Below the pieces are notes generated by a model. It saw only the letters and a list, made by a program, of their open reading frames with translations. It did no database searches and was not told the origin of the DNA. From NCBI GenBank assembly GCA_027486845.1, contig JAIXOL010000050.1, positions 1 through 58,038 of the forward strand: a DNA stretch of 58,038 bases, in the 5' to 3' direction. This DNA comes from Cytophagaceae bacterium (GTDB taxonomy: Bacteria > Bacteroidota > Bacteroidia > Cytophagales > Spirosomataceae). Both the position numbers and the translations under genes were made by a program. Positions 14,753-23,067 of this stretch are shown in pieces. Positions within the stretch are counted from its first letter, which is position 1. Each line of letters opens with the position of its first letter.

Positions 14753-17236
14753 ATGAAAATCAATAAAACCAAAATTCTTTTGATTGGGTTAGCAATTTGC
14801 TTGTTTATTGGCAATATTCACGCCCAAAAAAAGTCTTCTTATCCTCAATTTAGCGGTATTTATCCTCATTTGGCTTATTATAACAATGAAGGTGAATGTG
14901 GTACTGGTGCCGTTGTGCCTTGGGCAGACCGATTATGGGTAATAACCTACGGCCCACATTTGCCATTCGGTTCTTCTGATAAATTGTATGAAATTTCACC
15001 AGATTTGAACAAAATAATAAGACCCGAAAGTACTGGGGGAACACCTGCCAATCGAATGATTCATAAAGAGAGCAATCAGTTGTTTATCGGGCCTTATGCC
15101 ATTGATGCAAACCGTATTGTTCGTACCATTCCATATACCCAAGCACCTGGTCGTTATACAGGTTTAGCTCGTGATTTGTCTGACCCCAAAAACAAACTTT
15201 TAATTGCCACTATGGAGGAAGGTTTTTATAAGTTAGGTGTTAAAAATCTCGAAACCCAAATGCTTTATCAAGATGGTAATGTTAAAGAAAAAAAGCATGA
15301 TGATACTCAAAATAACTTCAATGGAACACTCCTACCTGGTGCCCACGGCAAAGGCGTGTATTCGGGTCAAGGCGTAATGGTGTATTCCAACAATGGCGAA
15401 TCAGGCTCTTTGGCACTGAAACAATTTGATATAGAATCAGGTGTTTTGGCAGAATGGAATGGAAAAGACTGGAAAGTAGTGCGTCGTAATCAATTTGTAG
15501 AAGTAACAGGGCCAGGAGGAATTTACGGCAATACCAATCCTGCAACCGACCCAATCTGGGCAACAGGCTGGGACCATAAATCGGTTTTGTTGGCCGCACG
15601 AGATAATGGTAAATGGTCGTTTTTTCGCTTGCCAAAAGCCAGTCACAGCTACGATGGTGCTCACGGTTGGAATACCGAATGGCCTCGAATCCGTGATGTT
15701 GGAACTCCCGAAAAACCTGATTATTTAATGACTATGCACGGGCTTTTTTGGCGTTTTCCACAAACATTTACTTCAAAAAATACTGCTGGTATTCGCCCAC
15801 GTTCGGCTTATCTCAAAGTCATCGGCGACTTTACCCGATGGAACAATGGTTTAGTTTTCGGATGCGATGATTCAGCACAGAAAGAGTTTTTGAACAAACG
15901 AAAAACCAAAGGGAACATCGAAGGTCCAGGCCAATCCAACTCAAACCTTTGGTTTACCTCACTTTCTACACCTGATAATTTAGGGCCAAACACAGCCCAA
16001 GGAGCTATTTGGCTTTCTGAAAAAATTGAGGCAAATGTCTTTTCTGAACCATTTCTATTTGCGGGTTGGCAACAACGAATTGCTTGGGTGCTAAATGATG
16101 GAAGTCAAAAAGTTACATTCAGCTTTGAAACAGACATAGATGGCAAAGGAAACTGGAAAACGTTAAGGTCAGTAGAAGTGGGTGCTGGTCAATCAATTGG
16201 AATTACTTTCGCAACAAGCGATAAAGGAGAGTGGATACGTGTAAAAAGCAATCAAGCAACCAAAGCAACTGTTAATTTTAATTACAGCGATGCTTCAAGA
16301 TTTCAGACAATACAAGATGCCCAATTTCAAGGCTTAACTCGAATTAATAATTCTACTTCTTATTCGGGAGGGCTTCTTTATGGCTTGGGGAATAATCGGA
16401 GAAAGTTAGGCGTTTTGGCTGGTCAATTAAATAAAGAAAATTTTACAGAAAATGGCTACTACGAATTGGATAGTGCCATGCACTTGAAAAAAAAAGAAGA
16501 CCCCAAAATGACTCCATTCATTCGTGAAAAATTTGCAATCCCACGTGAAGTGATTACGGTTGATGATGCCTCGGTGCTTATTGTAGATGATAATGGAAGA
16601 AGATGGAGACTTCCAAAAGGGAATCAGGCATTTACGGCTAAGACCCAACAAGCTGCATTACGAATTTGCCGAGAAGTAGCCACCGAACGTGACTTACTAA
16701 ATGCTCATGGAACATTTTATGAATTACCAGCCGAAAATGCCGATGGATTTGCTAAAATCAGACCTGTGGCTTCACATTCACTCAGTATTCACGATTACGC
16801 TTCTTATCGTGGTTTATTGGTCATGACAGGACTTGATAATCAAAGCCCCAAGAATGAACACATCATCACTTCCGATGACGGCAAAGCAAAAATTTGGGCT
16901 GGAACTATTGACGACCTTTGGAAATTAGGCAAAGCTGTTGGAGAAGGCGGCCCTTGGAAAGACAGTCAGGTAAAGACTGGAACTTCATCAGACCCTTATT
17001 TAATTGGTTTTTATGATAAAAAAAATCTTAAAATCTCGCATGATTCCAAACAAGCCGTAACGTTTACTATTGAAGTCGAACCCATAGGCCACGGGCCGTG
17101 GATGAAATATAAAGAAGTAACTGTAAAACCCAATGAAACATTTGACTTCAATTTCCCATCAGGGTTTCAAGCACGTTGGATACGGTTTTCTACCGATAAA
17201 GATTGTACAGCTTCTGCATGGTTGACATATAAATAA
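14753..17236 (+). CDS. Large secreted protein of unknown family in the fucose locus
   Basis: This is an 827-residue exported protein. A signal peptide (residues 1-24, ending HAQ) is followed by a long region rich in Trp, Gly and short beta-like repeats, for example ECGTGAVVPWADRLWVITY and GGTPANRMIHKESNQLFIGPY, which suggests a beta-propeller-like fold. Later regions (about 420-520 and 770-825) contain beta-sandwich-like patterns such as GNWKTLRSVEVGAGQ and GPWMKYKEVTVKPNE. I do not recognise a known glycosidase family in it. Its position between the fucose catabolic operon and the GH95/GH29 genes implies a role in recognition or hydrolysis of fucosylated glycans. The internal repetition at the C-terminus could be carbohydrate-binding. 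Confidence 0.6.
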   Translation: MKINKTKILLIGLAICLFIGNIHAQKKSSYPQFSGIYPHLAYYNNEGECGTGAVVPWADRLWVITYGPHLPFGSSDKLYEISPDLNKIIRPESTGGTPANRMIHKESNQLFIGPYAIDANRIVRTIPYTQAPGRYTGLARDLSDPKNKLLIATMEEGFYKLGVKNLETQMLYQDGNVKEKKHDDTQNNFNGTLLPGAHGKGVYSGQGVMVYSNNGESGSLALKQFDIESGVLAEWNGKDWKVVRRNQFVEVTGPGGIYGNTNPATDPIWATGWDHKSVLLAARDNGKWSFFRLPKASHSYDGAHGWNTEWPRIRDVGTPEKPDYLMTMHGLFWRFPQTFTSKNTAGIRPRSAYLKVIGDFTRWNNGLVFGCDDSAQKEFLNKRKTKGNIEGPGQSNSNLWFTSLSTPDNLGPNTAQGAIWLSEKIEANVFSEPFLFAGWQQRIAWVLNDGSQKVTFSFETDIDGKGNWKTLRSVEVGAGQSIGITFATSDKGEWIRVKSNQATKATVNFNYSDASRFQTIQDAQFQGLTRINNSTSYSGGLLYGLGNNRRKLGVLAGQLNKENFTENGYYELDSAMHLKKKEDPKMTPFIREKFAIPREVITVDDASVLIVDDNGRRWRLPKGNQAFTAKTQQAALRICREVATERDLLNAHGTFYELPAENADGFAKIRPVASHSLSIHDYASYRGLLVMTGLDNQSPKNEHIITSDDGKAKIWAGTIDDLWKLGKAVGEGGPWKDSQVKTGTSSDPYLIGFYDKKNLKISHDSKQAVTFTIEVEPIGHGPWMKYKEVTVKPNETFDFNFPSGFQARWIRFSTDKDCTASAWLTYK

Positions 17237-17336
17237 GCAGCTACATACAGGGGAAAATCAGTATTTTTGATTTTGAATTTTAATAAAAGTAATTTTCTTA
17301 AAAATATTAAAAAAAACCTATCCCGAAATTCAGCAG

Positions 17337-19613
17337 ATGAAAAGTATTACTTTTTTTATATTTCTTCTTATTGCTGTGTCGGCAAAAAGTCAAGTTCAAA
17401 AATATCATGAAGCTCTAAGTTTCACTCAAATTCCCAAAAAATGGGACGAAGGACTTCCGCTTGGAAACGGTTTAATCGGAGAACTCATTTGGCAAAAAGA
17501 ATCAAAACTACGTTTATCTCTTGACCATGCTGAACTTTGGGATTTAAGACCAATGGCTGAGCTACACACTCCTGGATTCAATTATAAAATGGTTAAAGAA
17601 AAACTGTTAGCAGACCAATATAATGAGATTCAAAAAATAGGAGATATTCCTTATGAAAGAGAACCTGCTCCAAGTAAGCTACCAGGAGCAGCTATCGAAT
17701 TTGACATCGCAAAATGGGGAGAAGTGCAAGCGGCCACTTTGAATATTGTAACGGCAGAAGCGACAATTGCATGGAAAAATGGAGTAAAAATGTCCACTTT
17801 TGTAGATGCAGAAAAACCCTTAGGGTATTTCAAGTTTGAAAAAATTGCTGAATTTAATCCAAAACTTTTGTCACCCAAATATGTAGGTAATTTTGATAAA
17901 AACGTTGGTGGTTCAACCGTTGGTGACGACTTAGCGAGGCTTGGATATAAACAGGGAAATGTTCTAAAAACTGGAAATTCATACAAATACATTCAAAAAG
18001 GTTGGGGCGGATTTTACTATGAAGTTGCCATTAAATGGAGAAAGACTGGTAAGGATATTTATGAAGGCGTATGGGCAATTTCGGCTCATTACCCAAAAAA
18101 GCCAAAAACTTCAGCTTCTAAATTAATTTCGGCCGTCGAAAATTATGATTTAGCCATAAAAAAACATAAAAATTGGTGGAAGAATTTTTGGGCAAAATCG
18201 AGTATTTCAATACCCGACACAACTCTTGAAAGGCAATATTATTTAGAGTTATATAAGTTTGGCTGCACCGCACGAGCCAATACTCCTCCAATTTCTCTAC
18301 AAGCAATTTGGACTGCTGACAATGGACGTCTGCCACCTTGGAAGGGCGATTTTCATCATGACCTTAATACGCAGTTAAGTTATTGGCCTTCATATGTTGC
18401 CAACCATTTAGAAGAAGGAATGGGGTATCTTAATCATTTAGATAAAAACAAAGATACCTACAAAAAATACACAAAATGGTATTTTGAGGCCGATGGATTG
18501 GCAATACCCGGTGTTACAGATTTGGATGGTGTCGAAATGGGTGGTTGGATTCAGTATTCACTCTCACCAACAGTTTCGGCGTGGTTGGCTCAGCACTATT
18601 ATTTACAATGGAGATACAGTATGGACAAGGAATTTTTGCAAAAACGAGCATATCCTTTCTTTAAGGATGTTGCTCAGTTTTTGGAAAAAATAAGCTACAT
18701 TGATAAAAATGGAAACAGACAATTGCCACTAAGCTCAAGTCCTGAAATAAATGACAACAGTAAGTCGGCTTGGTTTACTGAAAATACAAACTATGATTTA
18801 GCCTTAATGCGATTTTTGTTTTCAAAAGCATATGAATTAGCCTTAGAATTGAATCTTACTAAAGATGCTAATCATTATCAAACCATATTGAAACAGTTTT
18901 CAAACTATCATTTATCTGAAAAAAAAGAGCTGAAGTTTGCAAAAGACTTGCCTTATAATGAATCTCATCGCCATTTTTCACACCTTATGGCAATACATCC
19001 CCTTGGCGAAATTCGTTGGGAAAATGGAAAAGCAGACCAAGAAATTATCAAAAACTCATTAGTACTATTAGACAAAGTTGGCCCAGGTAACTGGTGCGGC
19101 TACTCTTATGCTTGGGAAGGCAATCTCAAATCACGAGCCAAAGATGGAGAAGGAGCGAAAAGTGCTTTATATGATTTTGCAACAGCTTTTTGTTCTACTA
19201 ATTCTTTTCATCTCAACGGCGACCAAACCAAATCAGGTAAATCGAGTTTCACTTATCGCCCATTTACCTTAGAAGGGAATTTTGCTTATGCGTCAGGTAT
19301 TCAAGAAATGTTGATACAATCTTATGCAGGTTTTATTGAGATTTTTCCTGCCATTCCCATTAGCTGGGCTAATCTGTCGTTTGAAAATTTACGTACTGAA
19401 GGAGCATTTTTGGTGAGTGCAAAAAAGGCAAATGGGCAAGTCTCAAGTATAGAAATCATTGCTGAAAAGGGCGGAAAAGCCAAGCTCAAGTTGCCATTTA
19501 AAAACTCCACTGAAAATGTTTTTGGGGTAAAAATATTAAGTAAGAGCAATGATTTTATAGAATTATACTTTGAAAAAAGCGGGCGAATAAAAATTACAAA
19601 CGCTGACAAATAA
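17337..19613 (+). CDS. GH95-like glycoside hydrolase, divergent
   Basis: This 758-residue secreted enzyme has a signal peptide (1-18) and resembles the GH95 alpha-L-fucosidase clan. The N-terminal domain starts with the family phrase WDEGLPLGNGLIGELIW. The alpha/alpha-barrel region includes HHDLNTQLSYWPSYV, equivalent to the asparagine-bearing strand of GH95, and SSSPEINDN with the probable acid. In the last motif the aspartate of the usual DGNFG is Glu646 (TLEGNFAYASGIQEML). GH95 acts by inversion on terminal alpha-L-fucose or alpha-L-galactose. The substituted residue suggests a distinct subgroup or specificity. The gene follows the unknown secreted protein and precedes GH29, all on the same strand. 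Confidence 0.78.
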   Translation: MKSITFFIFLLIAVSAKSQVQKYHEALSFTQIPKKWDEGLPLGNGLIGELIWQKESKLRLSLDHAELWDLRPMAELHTPGFNYKMVKEKLLADQYNEIQKIGDIPYEREPAPSKLPGAAIEFDIAKWGEVQAATLNIVTAEATIAWKNGVKMSTFVDAEKPLGYFKFEKIAEFNPKLLSPKYVGNFDKNVGGSTVGDDLARLGYKQGNVLKTGNSYKYIQKGWGGFYYEVAIKWRKTGKDIYEGVWAISAHYPKKPKTSASKLISAVENYDLAIKKHKNWWKNFWAKSSISIPDTTLERQYYLELYKFGCTARANTPPISLQAIWTADNGRLPPWKGDFHHDLNTQLSYWPSYVANHLEEGMGYLNHLDKNKDTYKKYTKWYFEADGLAIPGVTDLDGVEMGGWIQYSLSPTVSAWLAQHYYLQWRYSMDKEFLQKRAYPFFKDVAQFLEKISYIDKNGNRQLPLSSSPEINDNSKSAWFTENTNYDLALMRFLFSKAYELALELNLTKDANHYQTILKQFSNYHLSEKKELKFAKDLPYNESHRHFSHLMAIHPLGEIRWENGKADQEIIKNSLVLLDKVGPGNWCGYSYAWEGNLKSRAKDGEGAKSALYDFATAFCSTNSFHLNGDQTKSGKSSFTYRPFTLEGNFAYASGIQEMLIQSYAGFIEIFPAIPISWANLSFENLRTEGAFLVSAKKANGQVSSIEIIAEKGGKAKLKLPFKNSTENVFGVKILSKSNDFIELYFEKSGRIKITNADK

Positions 19614-19644
19614 TGATTCTAAAATTATTTTAAAACATTAAAAA

Positions 19645-21318
19645 ATGAAAAAAATACTCTTGTTTGTCCTTTTACTTAGTCATTTAATGGTTGAGGCCCA
19701 ATCGCTTGCAAAACCAACGGCGGTGCAATACAAATGGCAAGAACAAGGTCGATTGATGTTTGTACATTTTGGCGTAGCTACTTGGCTCGGTCAGGAATAC
19801 GATGAAACTGGAGATTTTGATATTTCTCGGATAAATCCAACTAAATTAGATACTGACCAATGGTGTAGAGTAGCCAAATCTTGGGGAGCAAAAGAAATCA
19901 TTTTTGTAGCCAAGCACGCAGGTAGTTTTTGCTGGTGGCCAACCTATACGACGGAATATTGTGTCAGGAATATTTCATGGAAAAATGGCAAAGGAGATGT
20001 GATAAAAGACTTAGCTGCCTCCTGCAAAAAGGCGGGTTTAAATTTGGGAATTTACATTTATCCTGGCGATATTAAGTGGGGGGCGGGCTTAGGAAGTGGG
20101 GGAATTACCAAAGACCCGACAAAACAGGAAGCATACAACAAAGTTTTTAGGCAACAACTCACCGAAGTTTTGACAAACTATGGCGATATGGTCGAAGTGT
20201 GGTTTGATGGCTCTTGCAAAGTGCCTGTGAGTGATATTTTGCAAAGATACGCTTCCAAAGCGGTAATTTTTCAAGGCTCGGATGCCACTATCCGATGGCC
20301 GGGTACGGAAAGCGGTATTCTACACTATCCCGTTTGGAATTCCCTCAATGGGGAGGTGTTAAAGTCAGGGGTGGCAACCCAATATGACGATGACCCCGAC
20401 GGCGATGTTTGGGCACCTTTGGAAGCGGATGTTACTTTATATAACCACAACTGGTTTTGGTCGCCAAAAAATGAAACCAAGCGAAGGTCGGTGGAAGAGT
20501 TAATGGAGATTTATTACAAATCGGTCGGTCATGGAGGAACTTTATTGCTTAATTCCAGTCCCGATACGACTGGTCTTATACCAGAAGGAGATGTAAGAAG
20601 ATACGCCGAATTTGGGGCAGAAATCAACCGAAGATTTAAACAGCCTTTGGCAGAAGTGAAAAGCAAAACTGCCAAAGAAGTAAAATTGATGCTTACAAAA
20701 CCTACTAAGATAAACCATATTATTTTAAAGGAAGACTATCGGGAGGGACACCGAATTAGACAGTACGAATTATGGGGTTTTACGAAAAACAACTGGAAAA
20801 AATTGACCGATGGCAGCTCGGTGGGTGTCACCAAAATACATTATTTCGATGATGTTGAATTGACGGCTATAAAATTAAAAGTTACCGAACACAAAGGTAC
20901 GCCACTCATTAGAAGCATGGCGGCTTATTACGTTCGGGGTTTTGAATTGCCAAAATCGGAGAAAGAAGCCAAAGAATACACTATTCTGCAGGAATGGGAT
21001 ACAAAGAACTTCGTGAATGGAAAAGGTGAAATGAGTATTGACTTAGGAAAATATATCACAACACCAGGACAGTACGAAGTGAGTTTTACGAATGCGGTCA
21101 GTGTAACAGGTATGTGGGTTGAGAAGGCACAAATTATTTTTGATAATGACCCCAAAACGCTACAGGAATTTATACAAAGAAAACCTAACGAGAATATTTT
21201 TTATATAAACAGAACAGGCCAAATAGATAAAAACACAAGCTCCATTTTGAAAGTGGAGATGAGTTCAGACAATGGTTCGTTTCAAAATAAGGGGTTTATT
21301 AAAATCAGAAAACGGTAA
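19645..21318 (+). CDS. GH29 alpha-L-fucosidase (divergent branch)
   Basis: This 557-residue secreted enzyme has a signal peptide (1-18) and a GH29 TIM barrel (about residues 25-330). The family opening GRLMFVHFGVATWLG, the sheet motif FVAKHAGSFCWW and the nucleophile aspartate in EVWFDG are visible. C-terminal beta-sandwich domains follow (about 340-555). The HAGSF motif differs from the more common KHHDGF seen in the second GH29 of this window, so the two probably differ in linkage specificity. It would release terminal alpha-L-fucose by retaining hydrolysis in the periplasm or outside. The next gene on the right is convergent. Confidence 0.85.
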   Translation: MKKILLFVLLLSHLMVEAQSLAKPTAVQYKWQEQGRLMFVHFGVATWLGQEYDETGDFDISRINPTKLDTDQWCRVAKSWGAKEIIFVAKHAGSFCWWPTYTTEYCVRNISWKNGKGDVIKDLAASCKKAGLNLGIYIYPGDIKWGAGLGSGGITKDPTKQEAYNKVFRQQLTEVLTNYGDMVEVWFDGSCKVPVSDILQRYASKAVIFQGSDATIRWPGTESGILHYPVWNSLNGEVLKSGVATQYDDDPDGDVWAPLEADVTLYNHNWFWSPKNETKRRSVEELMEIYYKSVGHGGTLLLNSSPDTTGLIPEGDVRRYAEFGAEINRRFKQPLAEVKSKTAKEVKLMLTKPTKINHIILKEDYREGHRIRQYELWGFTKNNWKKLTDGSSVGVTKIHYFDDVELTAIKLKVTEHKGTPLIRSMAAYYVRGFELPKSEKEAKEYTILQEWDTKNFVNGKGEMSIDLGKYITTPGQYEVSFTNAVSVTGMWVEKAQIIFDNDPKTLQEFIQRKPNENIFYINRTGQIDKNTSSILKVEMSSDNGSFQNKGFIKIRKR

Positions 21319-21567
21319 AAAAATGGATTGTTAACGTAATAAAAAAAAAACTACATGGTGAATAAACGGAATTAATTTATATTATAAACTAAAGTATTGG
21401 ATTGTTAGTGTTTTGATAATCAATGTGTTAAGTGTTATTGCTGATTTCATGTAATTAGTTAAGAGAATGCTGTAATTATATATTTTATGTGGTTGAACGA
21501 ATAATCAATGTTTTTAATCTTATAATATAACATTTTGACTTACAGCCACTAACGGAATATTCCTGTC

Positions 21568-22743
21568 CTAATAATTTTTAAATCTACCTCCTGACGAACC
21601 TCTTACAACTAACTTTACATCTAAAGTCTTGATTATTGAATCGGAATGAGCCGATTCTGAATTAATGGAGTTCAATAAGGTTTGAGCAGCAACCTTACCC
21701 ATTTCTTGAGTTGGTTGAGCAATAGTTGTTAGCCCAGGTTCAATAAATGCAGCAATAGGGTCATCACTAAAACCAACTACGGCTAATTGTTCAGGAATTT
21801 TAATTCCTTTCTGTCGTGCCAACAAAATAATTTCAATGGCCGAAGGGTCGTTTACTGCAAAAATGGCATCAGGCGGATTTGGCAATTCTAATAAATGATT
21901 ACCATAAATTCTTGCTTTTGATTCTGTTAAGTCTGAGTGAATTATCAAATCGTCTTCTATGGGCAAACCGTGTTTTTTCAGAGCATCTTTGTATCCTTTT
22001 AGTCTTTGTTGACTCAATAGAAGATTCGGCGGACCCGCCAAATGGGCTATCCTCTTATTCCCATTTACAATTAAATGTTCTACTGCCTGAAAAGCTCCAG
22101 AATAATCATCAACGATTATTTTCGGAGCATTAATTTCATCACAGACTCTATTGAAAAAAACCATTGGAATCTGTTTTTTTTCAAAGACTTTGAAATGCTC
22201 AAAGTTGTTTGTTTCCTTCGTCAAAGAAACCAATAATCCATCAATTCTACTTGCCAAAAGTATTTTGGTATTGGTTACTTCATTCATATAGCTTTCATCC
22301 GACTGCATAATAATCTGATTATACCCAGCTTTTGACAGCACTTCTTGAATACCAATAATCACAGAAGGAAAAAAAGTATGATAGAATTCAGGCACTAATG
22401 TTCCAATAACTTTACTCTGACTTTTTACTAAATTATACGCCAAAAGATTAGGTTGATAATCTAATTCTGCTGCCATATCTACCACGGCCTTACGAGTATG
22501 TGGGTTTACTTCTGGGTGGTCGTGCAAAGCACGGGAAACCGTAGAATTCGACAAACCTAATGCCTGAGCAATATCAATAATGGTAGTTTGGTGGTTTTTC
22601 TTTTTGATTTTATTCTGTAATTCATCAACTCGTTTTTCTGTGAAATGTATCTCACATTCTTTACAATAAAAACGTTGATTCCCACGCAAAAAACCCGCTT
22701 TAAGAATTGATTCAATTCTACCACATTTTATACATTTTATCAT
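21568..22743 (-). CDS. LacI-family regulator with N-terminal zinc ribbon
   Basis: This 391-residue regulator has an unusual extra N-terminus. Cys4, Cys7, Cys27 and Cys30 form a CxxC-CxxC zinc ribbon of the kind that begins IS1-type transposases (FYCKECEIHF). After a lysine-rich linker the LacI helix-turn-helix begins (about residues 53-75, TIIDIAQALGLSNSTVSRAL), followed by the hinge and a periplasmic-binding-protein-like effector domain (about 110-385). It is divergent from the first SusC gene and the twin operators lie between them, so it probably represses the polysaccharide locus until an oligosaccharide or sugar signal binds. The start at 22743 is supported because the ribbon cysteines begin at residue 4. 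Confidence 0.9.
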   Translation of the reverse strand: MIKCIKCGRIESILKAGFLRGNQRFYCKECEIHFTEKRVDELQNKIKKKNHQTTIIDIAQALGLSNSTVSRALHDHPEVNPHTRKAVVDMAAELDYQPNLLAYNLVKSQSKVIGTLVPEFYHTFFPSVIIGIQEVLSKAGYNQIIMQSDESYMNEVTNTKILLASRIDGLLVSLTKETNNFEHFKVFEKKQIPMVFFNRVCDEINAPKIIVDDYSGAFQAVEHLIVNGNKRIAHLAGPPNLLLSQQRLKGYKDALKKHGLPIEDDLIIHSDLTESKARIYGNHLLELPNPPDAIFAVNDPSAIEIILLARQKGIKIPEQLAVVGFSDDPIAAFIEPGLTTIAQPTQEMGKVAAQTLLNSINSESAHSDSIIKTLDVKLVVRGSSGGRFKNY

Positions 22744-23067
22744 AAAGGAATATAATTATTTTAAGTTTAATAATTTTTGAGTAAAAATTATTACTTGAAA
22801 TAGAAGAAAAACAATTTATCAATTTTTTATCAAAAATAGTACTAAATTAATAATTTATTTAATATTTTTTTTCTATCACAAACGTTTGTGAAAACGTTTG
22901 TGATAGAAATCGTTAAAAATTGAATAAAAATCTACTTCATTGGGTATTTGATTATACTTTATAGTTAGTAATTTCAAAGAAAGGTCGCAATTAATCAATA
23001 GTAATTTTATACTAATTATAGCGATGAAATTGTATTATTTCAATATTTTCTTAAATAGTTTTTAAAT
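22744..23067. other. Regulatory region between lacI-type gene and the first susC
   Basis: These 324 bases hold the LacI operators described separately and presumably both divergent promoters. The rest is very AT-rich. A TTTG near 22960 has only a poor -7 match at the right distance, so no promoter is assigned. Confidence 0.5.
22870..22909. promoter_or_regulatory. Twin LacI-type operators within an 18-bp inverted repeat
   Basis: Arms at 22870-22887 and 22892-22909 are perfect reverse complements with a 4-base spacer. They contain two LacI-like half-palindromic cores with a central CG: CACAAACGTTTGTG at 22877-22890 and a slightly degenerate copy at 22889-22902, centred 12 bp apart. This is the only strong palindrome in the region and lies upstream of both the LacI gene and susC. 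Confidence 0.8.
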
